Origin: Sphingobacteriales bacterium
GTDB taxonomy: Bacteria; Bacteroidota; Bacteroidia; Chitinophagales; JADIYW01
Direction of reading: 5' to 3'
NCBI GenBank assembly: GCA_016699615.1
Contig: CP064984.1
Location: 1,488,001-1,552,000, forward strand
DNA length: 64,000 nt
The position numbers and the translations under genes are program-made. Every line of letters starts with the position of its first letter. Position 1 is the stretch's first letter. Of the stretch, positions 16,743-25,923 are shown piece by piece. The notes below the pieces were generated by a model. It was not told the origin of the DNA, did not search any database, and saw only the letters and a list, made by a program, of their open reading frames with translations.

Positions 16743-17148
16743 TAATACACAATTAGCCATTATAATAAAATCTAACTATCACAATGAAAGTATAGAATTT
16801 TTTACTAATGATAATGATTCCCAACAATTGGGCTATATGAATAGGCCAAAAGATTATGTAATCCCTCCTCACAGACACAATATTGTTTCGAGAGAGGTAC
16901 ACTTAACTCAAGAAGTACTATTTATTAAAAATGGAAAAGTACGTATAGATTTTTATGACAACGAACAAAATTACGTAATTAGTACAATTTTAGATAAAGG
17001 AGATGTAATATTATTGGCAGATGGTGGCCACGGATTCAAGATGATAGAACAGTCTGAAATTATTGAAGTTAAACAAGGACCATATTGTGGTGAAAATGAT
17101 AAAATAAGATTTTCCTCAATAAAAGATTATGAAGTTAAGTATAAATAA
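16720..17148 (+). CDS. Cupin-like small protein in polysaccharide cluster
   Basis: A 142-residue single-domain protein, predicted beta-barrel. The cupin-like elements are PPHRHNIVSREVHLTQEVLF (His pair and Glu as possible metal ligands) followed by IKNGKVRIDFYD, then a Gly-rich turn (DKGDVILLADGGHGFKM) typical of cupin motif 2. It starts 23 bases inside the epimerase gene, so the two are translationally coupled. It may be a sugar isomerase/epimerase or a dioxygenase-like fold acting on a nucleotide sugar; the exact role is unknown. Confidence 0.65.
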   Translation: MLQKIIHNNTQLAIIIKSNYHNESIEFFTNDNDSQQLGYMNRPKDYVIPPHRHNIVSREVHLTQEVLFIKNGKVRIDFYDNEQNYVISTILDKGDVILLADGGHGFKMIEQSEIIEVKQGPYCGENDKIRFSSIKDYEVKYK

Positions 17149-17904
17149 ATGACTAATTTTAACAATTACAGCAAATATTATGATCTGTTATATAAAGATA
17201 AAGACTATAAAACAGAGGTAGATTACATAATAAAAAAGGTAGACAAATTTCGACCTAATTCAAAAAACATTCTTGAATTAGGTTGTGGAAGTGGTTCACA
17301 TGCTAAGTATCTTTGTGAGAGCAATTTTTCAGTTTTTGGAATTGAAAGGAGCTTAGAAATGGTAACCTTAGCTAAACAAAAAAAAATACCAAATTTTAAC
17401 CCAAATCATGGCGATATCACAAATTTCAAATCGGATCAAGTATTTGATGTAGCTATATCCCTATTTCATGTTATTTCTTACCTAACACAGAATAATGATA
17501 TAATTAAATGCATGAAAAATGTATTCAATCATCTTCAATCTAATGGTATTTTTATCTTTGATGTATGGTATGCACCAGCAGTCTACAATCAAAAACCTGA
17601 AACACGTGTAAAGCGTATTGAAAATGAAGAAATAAAGATTATTAGGATTGCAGAATCTATCCATGAAACAGAAAATAACTTAGTTGAGGTCAACTTTGAA
17701 GTTAATATAATAGATAAATCAACAAATATTACTAATACAATATTTGAGAAACATCCAATGCGATATTACTCAATTCCAGAAATTAAAATGATTTCAGAAC
17801 TAATAGGATTTGAAGTAGTACTGACAGAAGAATATCTAACAGAGAATAAACCATCAGAAAATACATGGGGAGTTTGTTTTATTCTTAAAAAAAGACAATT
17901 ATGA
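17149..17904 (+). CDS. Class I SAM-dependent methyltransferase
   Basis: A 251-residue methyltransferase. It begins with the YSKYYDLLYKDKDYKTEVDY segment often found in sugar methyltransferases. Motif I is NILELGCGSGSHAKYL, motif II VFGIERSLEMV, and motif IV/V DVAISLFHVISYLTQ. It is probably involved in methylating a deoxy- or amino-sugar intermediate. It starts directly after the cupin stop and overlaps the aminotransferase gene by four bases (ATGA), so all three are likely coupled. Confidence 0.85.
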   Translation: MTNFNNYSKYYDLLYKDKDYKTEVDYIIKKVDKFRPNSKNILELGCGSGSHAKYLCESNFSVFGIERSLEMVTLAKQKKIPNFNPNHGDITNFKSDQVFDVAISLFHVISYLTQNNDIIKCMKNVFNHLQSNGIFIFDVWYAPAVYNQKPETRVKRIENEEIKIIRIAESIHETENNLVEVNFEVNIIDKSTNITNTIFEKHPMRYYSIPEIKMISELIGFEVVLTEEYLTENKPSENTWGVCFILKKRQL

Positions 17905-18998
17905 TACCTGTAAATACTCCACTCTTAAACGGAAATGAATTAAAATACGTAACTGAATGTATTGAAACAGGCTGGATATCATCTGAAGGCCCTTTTATTA
18001 CAAAATTCGAAGCAGAAATGGCTTTATATGTAGATAGAAATTATGGGATCGCTGTATCTAATGGTTCGGCTGCGCTTGATATTGCAATTAAGGCACTTGG
18101 GTTAGGGAAAGATGATGAAGTTATAATGCCTACATTTACAATTATATCTCCAGCTCAATCTGTTGTTTCTGCAGGTGCTATTCCTGTATTAATTGACAGC
18201 TGTGAAGACACCTGGAACATGGATGTTACTCAAATAGAACAGAAAATAACACATAAGACTAAAGCTATCATAGTTGTACATATTTATGGATTGCCAGTAG
18301 ATATGGATCCAGTTATTGATTTATGTAAGAAATATAATCTCTATTTAATTGAAGACGCTGCAGAAATGCACGGACAAACATATAAAGGGAAAAAATGCGG
18401 TTGTTTTGGAGATATTAGTATTTTTAGTTTCTATCCAAACAAACATATTACTACCGGCGAAGGAGGAATGTTAGTTACGAATAATAAAGAATTAGCAGAT
18501 AAATGTAAGTACTATAGAAACTTATGTTTTGAAATAAATGGTAGACGATTTGTTCACCACGAAATTGGATGGAATTATAGAATGACCAACTTGCAAGCAG
18601 CATTAGGTTTAGCACAACTAGAAAAAATAAATTATCATATTATTAGAAAAAGAGAAATCGGAAATAAATATCTCGAAGGATTGAAAGAATTAAAAGGATT
18701 CCAATTGCCACTGTCCAATACAACCTATGCTGATAATATCTTTTGGGTATTTGGATTGGTTGCAGATTCCGAAGAAATGAAAAACCAGATTGTAAAAAAA
18801 CTCAATGATGCAGGAATTGGAACAAGACCCTTCTTTTGGTGTATGCATGAGCAACCAGTATTTTTAAAGATGGGTCTTTTGAAAAATGAGTGTTACCCAG
18901 TTGCTGAGAAATTAGCACGAAATGGATTTTATTTACCAAGTGGATTAGGCTTACAAAATACTGAAATAGATTTTGTGACAAAAATTATAAATACTTAG
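17901..18998 (+). CDS. DegT/DnrJ/EryC1 aminotransferase (perosamine synthase-like)
   Basis: A 365-residue PLP enzyme. The opening MIPVNTPLLNGNELKYVTEC and IETGWISSEGPFITKFE resemble GDP-perosamine synthases. The PLP-binding lysine lies in SFYPNKHITTGEGGML, and the active-site Asp region is LIEDAAEMHG. It would convert a 4-keto-6-deoxy nucleotide sugar to the 4-amino sugar with glutamate as donor. The exact sugar (GDP- or dTDP-linked) cannot be fixed because no dehydratase for the precursor is in the window. Overlaps the methyltransferase by four bases. Confidence 0.88.
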   Translation: MIPVNTPLLNGNELKYVTECIETGWISSEGPFITKFEAEMALYVDRNYGIAVSNGSAALDIAIKALGLGKDDEVIMPTFTIISPAQSVVSAGAIPVLIDSCEDTWNMDVTQIEQKITHKTKAIIVVHIYGLPVDMDPVIDLCKKYNLYLIEDAAEMHGQTYKGKKCGCFGDISIFSFYPNKHITTGEGGMLVTNNKELADKCKYYRNLCFEINGRRFVHHEIGWNYRMTNLQAALGLAQLEKINYHIIRKREIGNKYLEGLKELKGFQLPLSNTTYADNIFWVFGLVADSEEMKNQIVKKLNDAGIGTRPFFWCMHEQPVFLKMGLLKNECYPVAEKLARNGFYLPSGLGLQNTEIDFVTKIINT

Positions 18999-18999
18999 A

Positions 19000-20226
19000 A
19001 TGAACATTGGCATTTTCATAAAAAGTAACAATAATAAATTAACTGGTGGTGGTTATTCTTATGAAAATAAGTTAGTTGAACTGATTGATAAATATAAATT
19101 CAATGACTGTGTTAATATTTATTTTATCATAGATAAAAACTCATTAGCTAACAAATTTCAAAAAAAGTGTATTGGAATTGACTATCATAAAATATATAAT
19201 TCTTATTGGACAATCAAAAAGAGAATTATTAGAAGAATTTTTTCGTTAGATATTTTTAATAAAATTGGCATCAATAATTTTGCAATTACTGAGTATGATA
19301 ATTATTATAAAAATGAAATTAATAAAATTTTACTTAATAATGATATAAATACAATTTATTTTATTACACCTGGATCGGAAGACTATGGTGTTCCATATAT
19401 ATCAACTCATTGGGATTTAGGACATGTGTCGATGTATGCATTTCCAGAAGTAACAGCAAATAATAAATTTGAAAATAGAGAAAGATACCATAGGGTTAAT
19501 TTAAGAAAATCACTTGCTATAATTACAGAAAGTAAAAAAAGTATTGATGAACTTATAAGATATGAAAACATAAATCCAGAAAGAATTTGGGAAATGCCCA
19601 TGTTTCCAAGCAATGTTGTAGAATTGAAAATTGATAATAGATTAATTAATGATGTTTTAAATAATTATAATCTTATCAAAGATAGATTCTTTTTTTACCC
19701 TGCACAATTTTGGGCTCACAAAAATCACTATACATTAATTGTTGCATTTAGTGAATTCCTAAAAGATAAAAATAATGCTGATTTCAAATTGATTCTATCT
19801 GGTTCCGATGCTGGAGGAAATCTTTCATATATAAAGGATGTTGTAAGTAATCTTGGTCTAAATAATAGAGTTATTTTTACAGGATTTGTAGATGATATAT
19901 CAATCTATGCATTTTATAAATCGGCGGCAGCATTAATAATGCCAACATTACTTGGGCCAACGAATATGCCTTTATTAGAAGCATATTACATTGGATGTCC
20001 TGTAATTTGTTCAGATTTAGAAGGTCATCGAGAAATATTAGAAAATAATGCATTGTATTTTAATCCATTATCTTGGCAAGAAATTCTTAAAAAGATGAAG
20101 ACAATTTTAGTTGAAAGCGAAAGATATAAATATAATGAACAATCGCATGAAAAATTTAACAATACTATGAAGTTGCTGGATAATATTTTATATGAGATAC
20201 AAAAAGTTAGAAGATTATTTAAATAA
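19000..20226 (+). CDS. Glycosyltransferase family 4
   Basis: A 408-residue GT-B enzyme. The C-terminal nucleotide-sugar domain is clear: FFYPAQFWAHKNHYTLI, LILSGSDAGGN, NRVIFTGFVDD, then LIMPTLLGPTNMPLLEAYYI (a variant of the E-x7-E motif) and GHREILENNALYFNP. The N-terminal acceptor domain is more divergent, with a long loop at residues 40-110. Adds a sugar to the cluster's glycan. It starts 1 base after the aminotransferase stop. Confidence 0.87.
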   Translation: MNIGIFIKSNNNKLTGGGYSYENKLVELIDKYKFNDCVNIYFIIDKNSLANKFQKKCIGIDYHKIYNSYWTIKKRIIRRIFSLDIFNKIGINNFAITEYDNYYKNEINKILLNNDINTIYFITPGSEDYGVPYISTHWDLGHVSMYAFPEVTANNKFENRERYHRVNLRKSLAIITESKKSIDELIRYENINPERIWEMPMFPSNVVELKIDNRLINDVLNNYNLIKDRFFFYPAQFWAHKNHYTLIVAFSEFLKDKNNADFKLILSGSDAGGNLSYIKDVVSNLGLNNRVIFTGFVDDISIYAFYKSAAALIMPTLLGPTNMPLLEAYYIGCPVICSDLEGHREILENNALYFNPLSWQEILKKMKTILVESERYKYNEQSHEKFNNTMKLLDNILYEIQKVRRLFK

Positions 20227-20235
20227 TAACATTAA

Positions 20236-21204
20236 ATGGTTGTTAAACTAACATTTCCAACATCTTGGCACAAAACAGACTTGTGGAGTAACTTCTTAGC
20301 TCAAAGTCTAAATTCTTCTGGAGTATGGGGAAATATGAAATACGAGATTAATAATGAAACTGATAACTGCGATTTTTGGATAGTAATCGGAAATCTAAAT
20401 AAAAAAGAAAGTGCATTCGTAAGGTATGAAACGATTTTCATTCCAAGTGAAGAAAGAGAAAGCATTCCAAACTATTCTAATAAATTTTTATCTCAATTTA
20501 ATAAAATTGCAACCTCAAGAGAAGATATGTTATCAAAATTTAGTAATACTTATAAAATACAATATATTTGTCCTTGGCAGTTACAAAAAACTTATGATGA
20601 ATTAATCATTACACCTCCAATCCAAAAACAAAAAACTATCTCAGCTATCATTTCAAATCTTTACATATCAGAACTTCATAAAAAAAGATTTATATTACTA
20701 AATAAGTTACAAGGACATTTTAAAGATAAACTAGATTGGTATGGAAGAGGAAATATTTATATAAAAGATAAAACGGAAGGACTTTATCCATATAAATATT
20801 CAATTGCAATTGAAAATTCTATATATAATGATTATTGGACTGAGAAAATAGCAGATTGTTTTCTTTCATACACAATGCCAATTTATTTTGGGTGTCCAAA
20901 TATCACTGATTACTTTGATCATAAATCTATGATTCTGTTAAATGATATTGATGATTATAAAGAAATAATTCATACAATAGAAAGTGCAATTGATAATAAA
21001 TATTATGAACATAATATTCAGTACATTATCGATTCAAGAGAAAAAGTATTGCACCAATATCAGCTGTTTCCAGTATTAAATAAACTTATTCAAAATATCC
21101 AATATCAATTAAATAAAAAAGTCACGATTTTACCAATTCAAGAATTTACAAATGAAAAATTGATTATTAGTACACTTAAAAAAATATATCAAAGAATTAA
21201 ATAA
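20236..21204 (+). CDS. GT10-family (alpha-1,3-fucosyltransferase-like) glycosyltransferase
   Basis: A 322-residue protein. The C-terminal half has the GT10 signature: KYSIAIENSIYNDYWTEKIA then DCFLSYTMPIYFGCPNITDYF, the region that binds GDP-fucose or a related GDP-sugar. Upstream, DKLDWYGRGN and YPYKYS fit the family. It may transfer L-fucose or a GDP-linked deoxyamino sugar to the glycan. The presence of a perosamine-synthase-like gene two genes upstream makes a GDP-amino-sugar donor possible. Ten bases separate it from the GT4 gene. Confidence 0.82.
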   Translation: MVVKLTFPTSWHKTDLWSNFLAQSLNSSGVWGNMKYEINNETDNCDFWIVIGNLNKKESAFVRYETIFIPSEERESIPNYSNKFLSQFNKIATSREDMLSKFSNTYKIQYICPWQLQKTYDELIITPPIQKQKTISAIISNLYISELHKKRFILLNKLQGHFKDKLDWYGRGNIYIKDKTEGLYPYKYSIAIENSIYNDYWTEKIADCFLSYTMPIYFGCPNITDYFDHKSMILLNDIDDYKEIIHTIESAIDNKYYEHNIQYIIDSREKVLHQYQLFPVLNKLIQNIQYQLNKKVTILPIQEFTNEKLIISTLKKIYQRIK

Positions 21205-21211
21205 CCCAACA

Positions 21212-21910
21212 ATGGCATTAATATATAGAATAAAAAAATTACTAGGTTTCGATATTAATCAGCTTGATGTAGAAATTCATAAAAAGCAAAGTGAAAAAGT
21301 TATAACAGATTATTTGAATAATAACTCAGAAAAGAAACTACAAATTGGAGCACAAGGTTCACCAATGCAAGGTTGGCTAAATGTTGATATCTTACCCAAA
21401 ACGAAAGATACTGCATACATGGATGCAACAAAGAAGTTTCCTATTCAGGATAATACTTTTGATTTCATCTTTGCAGAGCATATGATTGAACATATTACTT
21501 TTGATGAAGCAAAATTAATGTTGAATGAATGTTTTAGAACACTCAAACCGAATGGCGTTATTAGATTAGCAACACCTAATCTTGATAATCTCGCGTTATT
21601 ATTATCAGATCCAACAAAAAAAGAACATCTAGAATATATACAATTTTATGTTGAGAAGTTTTATGGCAAAGAATATCCAAATATACCTGCATTACAAATA
21701 AATAAAATATTTTATGCATTTCATCATCGCTTTATTCACAATTTTGAATCTTTAGAATATCTCTTAATGTCTGCAAAATTTAATAAAATAAAAAAGTGTC
21801 AAGTATATAAGAGCGAAAATGAAGCATTAAAGAATATAGAAAAACACGCTAATATGATGGGCGAAACAAATAATTTGATTGAAACTTTTGTAGTAGAAGC
21901 AACTAAATAA
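21212..21910 (+). CDS. SAM-dependent methyltransferase (Methyltransf_11 type)
   Basis: A 232-residue protein. The motif I region is unusual (LQIGAQGSPMQGWLNVDILP) but typical of the predicted SAM methyltransferases found in glycan clusters, with NTFDFIFAEHMIEHITFDEA and FRTLKPNGVIRLATPNLDN giving the post-I and motif III elements. It may methylate a sugar or a glycan end. It is separated from its neighbours by 7 and 2 bases, so it is firmly in the operon. Confidence 0.8.
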   Translation: MALIYRIKKLLGFDINQLDVEIHKKQSEKVITDYLNNNSEKKLQIGAQGSPMQGWLNVDILPKTKDTAYMDATKKFPIQDNTFDFIFAEHMIEHITFDEAKLMLNECFRTLKPNGVIRLATPNLDNLALLLSDPTKKEHLEYIQFYVEKFYGKEYPNIPALQINKIFYAFHHRFIHNFESLEYLLMSAKFNKIKKCQVYKSENEALKNIEKHANMMGETNNLIETFVVEATK

Positions 21911-21912
21911 TT

Positions 21913-22845
21913 ATGCCAGAAGTATCTATCATTATTCCAGTCTATAATACTGAAAAATATATTGGTAAAGCAATCGAATCTGTGCTTATTCAAAAATTTA
22001 CAGACTTTGAATTAATATTAGTAGATGATGCATCAACAGACAATACTTATTCAATATGTAAAGAGTATGCTATAAAAGATAAAAGAATCCAGTTATATAA
22101 AAATGAGAAAAACCTAGGAATGATGCCTAATTGGAATCAAGCATTAAAATATATTACTGGCAAATATTGGGCAAAACTAGATGCAGATGATTGGTGGGAA
22201 GAAAATTTTATTCAAGACTGTTATAATATTATATCTAATCAGGATAATATAGGAATGGTTTGTGGAAGATACATTTATATTGATGAAAATGATAATATTA
22301 TTCCAAATACAGAATATCAGTTACCAAATGAATTTAAAAATAAAAGCACAGATTTTATTTGGAGAGTAAAGCAAGGCAATGGTTTATTTAATCCTGCACT
22401 TGCACAACAAGGCAATGGGTTAATCAGAACAGAAATAATTCAAAAATTTGGAACATATACATTATTACCAGCAGGTGATACAGAGTTTTATTTTAGAATT
22501 GGTGCGCATTACAATATCTATTTTTTAGATAAATTGTATCATTATCATAGAATATGGAGTCAAAATTTTACTAGAACTCAAGTCATATTTTCAGGTAAAG
22601 CAGAAAAAAATCTATATGATGTTAAACAAGCAATATTCGACTATTACTACAAAAATAAGAAGATAAACATGGAAGAATATTCTTTATTTATAAAGGAAAA
22701 TAATTATGAATACAATAAAACAAAAATTGCAATATTTAGAAAAGAAATGAACTACAAACAATTTTTAAAAAGCTTATCTGAAAATTTCATACAATTTCCA
22801 TTTAAGACAATTATTTTCTATCTTAGTAGAATATTTAATAAATGA
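21913..22845 (+). CDS. Glycosyltransferase family 2
   Basis: A 310-residue GT-A enzyme: EVSIIIPVYNTEKYIGKAIE, LILVDDASTDNTYSICKEYA, a DxD-type site (AKLDADDWWE) and a typical NPALAQQGNGLIRTEIIQKF acceptor-side segment. The C-terminal 60 residues are basic and helical, possibly membrane-associated. It starts 2 bases after the methyltransferase stop. A 21-codon frame (22842-22904) overlaps its stop codon. Confidence 0.9.
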   Translation: MPEVSIIIPVYNTEKYIGKAIESVLIQKFTDFELILVDDASTDNTYSICKEYAIKDKRIQLYKNEKNLGMMPNWNQALKYITGKYWAKLDADDWWEENFIQDCYNIISNQDNIGMVCGRYIYIDENDNIIPNTEYQLPNEFKNKSTDFIWRVKQGNGLFNPALAQQGNGLIRTEIIQKFGTYTLLPAGDTEFYFRIGAHYNIYFLDKLYHYHRIWSQNFTRTQVIFSGKAEKNLYDVKQAIFDYYYKNKKINMEEYSLFIKENNYEYNKTKIAIFRKEMNYKQFLKSLSENFIQFPFKTIIFYLSRIFNK

Positions 22846-22904
22846 TAGTGACGGAATTTTTACCTTGCAGAGATAATGAGTATAAACTAAATATTGAAAA
22901 ATAA
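22842..22904 (+). other. Tiny frame at a cluster junction, possible gene remnant
   Basis: An ATG overlapping the GT2 stop (ATGA) opens 20 codons (MIVTEFLPCRDNEYKLNIEK) before a TAA. It is too short to be a known enzyme. It fills most of an 88-base gap in an otherwise tightly packed operon, which suggests the head of a deleted gene. It may equally be chance. Confidence 0.2.
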
Positions 22905-22933
22905 CCTTTTGTTGTTTATAATTGTACGTGTAT

Positions 22934-23623
22934 ATGAAGACTATACTATTTTATAATCTATATTGTGTCAATAATTGGCTATACATAACAAAAGATATCT
23001 TTCAGTATATTCCTCAAGATGATGTAGTAGTAAATATTAATTTTGATATAAAAACATTTTATCGCGCCATCTTTGCCTATATGTTTTTTTTAAAACAGAA
23101 AAAAGTAAAAAAGATTCTCATTACAGTAAATAGTAGAACTTTGGGAGAAGTTAAAGGATTACAAAAATTTAGAAAACAATTTAATTTGGATAAATATAAT
23201 ATACTAACATACGCTCATGCAAAAGGTGTAACAAAACCTAATCACAAAGGTGTTGCTGATTGGAGAGAAGTAATGAGATACTTTATATTTGATAGATTTG
23301 AAGATACTATAGGTGCATTCAAAGACGGGTATTATTTATATGGAGCTATGTTGTCACAAAATAAAGTTAATGGGGAAATTGTAAATCAAGAAAAACTAGG
23401 CGTTTCGCATTGGTATAGAGGAACTTTTGTTAGTGTAAACTTATCCTATTTAAGAAATGAGTTTAAAAATAAACCAATACAGCAAAATTATTTAGGTAGT
23501 GAAGCCTTTTTTGGTTCGCTATGTAATTTTGAAAAATGTTATAATGCACATTCCATAGAAATGTCATTATATCAAAATGAATATCCAGAAAATTTATATA
23601 AAAAAAATAAAAATTATGTATAA
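22934..23623 (+). CDS. Glycan-cluster protein with HAKG and GTFVSV motifs (putative glycosyltransferase)
   Basis: About 229 residues from the ATG at 22934; an in-frame TTG at 22922 is the alternative. The sequence has YAHAKGVTKPNHKGVADWRE, an MRYFIFDRFEDTIGAFKDGY segment and HWYRGTFVSVNLSYL. A similar order (H-x-K-G, then W-R-x-x-M-x-Y-F, then a G-N/T-F-W/V segment) occurs in an unnamed family of capsule and LPS cluster proteins thought to be glycosyltransferases. I know of no proven activity. It is cytoplasmic with no signal peptide. Confidence 0.6.
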   Translation: MKTILFYNLYCVNNWLYITKDIFQYIPQDDVVVNINFDIKTFYRAIFAYMFFLKQKKVKKILITVNSRTLGEVKGLQKFRKQFNLDKYNILTYAHAKGVTKPNHKGVADWREVMRYFIFDRFEDTIGAFKDGYYLYGAMLSQNKVNGEIVNQEKLGVSHWYRGTFVSVNLSYLRNEFKNKPIQQNYLGSEAFFGSLCNFEKCYNAHSIEMSLYQNEYPENLYKKNKNYV

Positions 23624-24203
23624 AAGAATTAGAAATTATTTAAGAAATAGAACAATTATTGATTATGTACCTGAAATAATTGAAGAGCCAGAGTTTAAAT
23701 TATTAGAAATCTCGTCTGCATGGAAAGGACATGATTTAATAATAAGAGATTTAATTACTAGATTTAACCTTAAAACAGAAAATTGCTTAGAGTTTGGTGT
23801 TGAGTTTGGATTTTCAACGGTAGCTTTATCAAGTTATTTTGATAAAGTTATTGGCGTAGATTTATTTACTGGAGACATACATACTAGCAATAAGAAGTAT
23901 CATTATGAAGATACAGTAAACCGATTGGCTCCTTTTAAAAATATTAATCTAATTAGAGCAGATTATAAAGAATATATAAAAAATGATACTCAACATTATA
24001 ATCTTATTCATGTTGATATTGTACACACATACAAAGATACTTACGACTGTGGATTATGGAGTGCTGAGCATAGTGATTGCACTATTTTTCATGATACCGA
24101 ATCATTCTCAGATGTTAGAGATGCAGTATATGATATTGCAAAAAAAACAGGAAAGAAATTCTATAATTATAAAAAACACTATGGTCTAGGTATAATTGTT
24201 TAA
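23616..24203 (+). CDS. Class I SAM-dependent methyltransferase (Methyltransf_24-like)
   Basis: About 195 residues from the ATG at 23616. A further upstream ATG at 23577 would overlap the previous gene by 47 bases and add a poly-lysine/isoleucine stretch. Motif I is CLEFGVEFGFSTVALSSYFD, followed by KVIGVDLFTGD; YNLIHVDIVHTYKDTYDCGL and CTIFHDTESF replace the usual IDGDH...HD elements. Probably an O-methyltransferase acting on a sugar. It overlaps the preceding gene by 8 bases. Confidence 0.75.
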   Translation: MYKRIRNYLRNRTIIDYVPEIIEEPEFKLLEISSAWKGHDLIIRDLITRFNLKTENCLEFGVEFGFSTVALSSYFDKVIGVDLFTGDIHTSNKKYHYEDTVNRLAPFKNINLIRADYKEYIKNDTQHYNLIHVDIVHTYKDTYDCGLWSAEHSDCTIFHDTESFSDVRDAVYDIAKKTGKKFYNYKKHYGLGIIV

Positions 24204-24207
24204 TAAT

Positions 24208-25113
24208 ATGATAAAAGTAGGATTTTGTGTAGCATATGATTGGGAGTTTCTAAAACATTCTTTACCACGTGTATATAAAGAGGCAGATATTATTTGTCTA
24301 GCCATTGACAAAGACAGACATTCATGGAAGTGCAATCCATATGAAATTGACAATGATGCTTTTTATAAATTTGTAAAAGATGTTGATACACAAAATAAAA
24401 TTGATATTTATGAAGATGATTTCTCATTGCCAGAATTAAATTCAAGAGAAAACTGCAATAGGCATAGAACTATGATTGCAGAAAGAATGGGTCAAGGTGG
24501 CTGGCATATACAAATAGATAGCGATGAATATTTTCTAGATTTTCCGAAGTTTGTAGAGGATTTGAAAAGAATATACGAAAACCCAATTGGGAATGAGCAC
24601 CCAATAAATGTTTCTTGCCCTTTCATACCACTCTTTAAAAGAACAAAGAATGGATATTTGCTTATAGATTTTGAAGAAAAATTGCCAGAAATAATACCAA
24701 TGGCAACAAATAAACCAAACTATTTACGTGCAAGACAGAATGATTACTTTAACCATTATACTACAAACTACGTAATTCATGATACTTGGTCCAGATCTGA
24801 TGAAGAAATGAAATATAAAGTGGATAATTGGGGTCATTCATCTGAAGAACTTGAGAAGAATGAAATGCGATTAAGTTATTTTTTATTATGGAGATCAATA
24901 AATGAATATAATTTTAAATATATAAAAAATTTTCATCCAGCAAAACCAGAAGTTTGGCCAACACTAAAATATATTAAATCCAAAGATATAAATGAATTAA
25001 TAAATATTATAGAGGAACCTATTTTCCCGCTAACACCATTTCAGCTTACTCTAAAAAACTCAATTACTTATTCTAGAATTTCTAAGCTATTTCCTTTTCT
25101 ACAAATAAAATAA
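24208..25113 (+). CDS. Putative GT-A type glycosyltransferase
   Basis: About 301 residues from the ATG at 24208; a TTG at 24196 overlaps the previous stop. An N-terminal MIKVGFCVAYDWEFLKHSLP and the metal-binding-like IQIDSDEYFLDFPKFVEDLK resemble distant GT2-like proteins that use a D-x-D site. The middle section contains RARQNDYFNHYTTNY and the His-rich NWGHSSEE segment. The family assignment is by weak motif only. It lies between a methyltransferase and a GT2 gene in the operon. Confidence 0.6.
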   Translation: MIKVGFCVAYDWEFLKHSLPRVYKEADIICLAIDKDRHSWKCNPYEIDNDAFYKFVKDVDTQNKIDIYEDDFSLPELNSRENCNRHRTMIAERMGQGGWHIQIDSDEYFLDFPKFVEDLKRIYENPIGNEHPINVSCPFIPLFKRTKNGYLLIDFEEKLPEIIPMATNKPNYLRARQNDYFNHYTTNYVIHDTWSRSDEEMKYKVDNWGHSSEELEKNEMRLSYFLLWRSINEYNFKYIKNFHPAKPEVWPTLKYIKSKDINELINIIEEPIFPLTPFQLTLKNSITYSRISKLFPFLQIK

Positions 25114-25923
25114 ATGGATATTTCAATAGTCATTATCAACTATAATACTTTTGATTTAACTACAAAGTGCATTGAAAGTTTGTATCAATATAATAATGGA
25201 TTTGAGTATGAAATTATTTTAGTAGATAACGCTTCTATTGAATGCGATGCAAATTTGTTCAAAGAGAAATTCCCAAATATTAAATTGATTAAATCTAAAG
25301 AAAATTTAGGATTTGCAGGTGGAAATAATCTGGGCATTTCTCATGCAATTGGAGAATATATTTTGTTATTAAATAGTGATACAGAATTAATTGAGAATAG
25401 CATTAAAACAAGTTTGGATTTTTATAAATCTCAAAATAATATTGGAGCACTATCATGTAAGTTAATTTTCCCAGATGGTAAATATCAATCTGTTGCACAA
25501 AGATTCCCTTCGATAAAGTATAAATTAATTGAATTATTTAGAATTCAAAAATTTATGTCCAAACAAAAAGCAGGCAAACTATTGTTGGGTTCATTCTTTG
25601 ATCACAATGAGACTGTAGAAGTAGATTGGGTTTGGGGTGCATTTTTTATGTTTAAGAAAAGCCTTTTAAATGAATTGCCCAGTAATAAATTGAATGATGA
25701 GTATTTTATGTATTGGGAAGATGTACAATGGTGTTACAATTTTGTACAATTAGGATATAAAAATTACTATCTTGCAACAACAAAAATAGTACATAAAATG
25801 GGAGGCAGTGCAGGAAAGAAAAATATTCTGATGGAGAAGAATGAACAAAACTTTTATCAAAAAAATTTCAATAATTTTAAAATAATGATGATTAATAAAT
25901 TAGATGAATGGCTGAAGATATAA
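25114..25923 (+). CDS. Glycosyltransferase family 2 (rhamnosyltransferase-like)
   Basis: A 269-residue GT-A enzyme with DISIVIINYNTFDLTTKCIE, EIILVDNASIECDANLF, ENLGFAGGNNLGISHAIGEY and LLLNSDTELIE. These features, with VDWVWGAFFMFKKSLL and YWEDVQWCYNFVQLGY, match the rhamnosyltransferase-like GT2 group. It starts directly after the preceding stop and its tail overlaps the next GT2 gene by 16 bases, showing translational coupling. Confidence 0.9.
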   Translation: MDISIVIINYNTFDLTTKCIESLYQYNNGFEYEIILVDNASIECDANLFKEKFPNIKLIKSKENLGFAGGNNLGISHAIGEYILLLNSDTELIENSIKTSLDFYKSQNNIGALSCKLIFPDGKYQSVAQRFPSIKYKLIELFRIQKFMSKQKAGKLLLGSFFDHNETVEVDWVWGAFFMFKKSLLNELPSNKLNDEYFMYWEDVQWCYNFVQLGYKNYYLATTKIVHKMGGSAGKKNILMEKNEQNFYQKNFNNFKIMMINKLDEWLKI

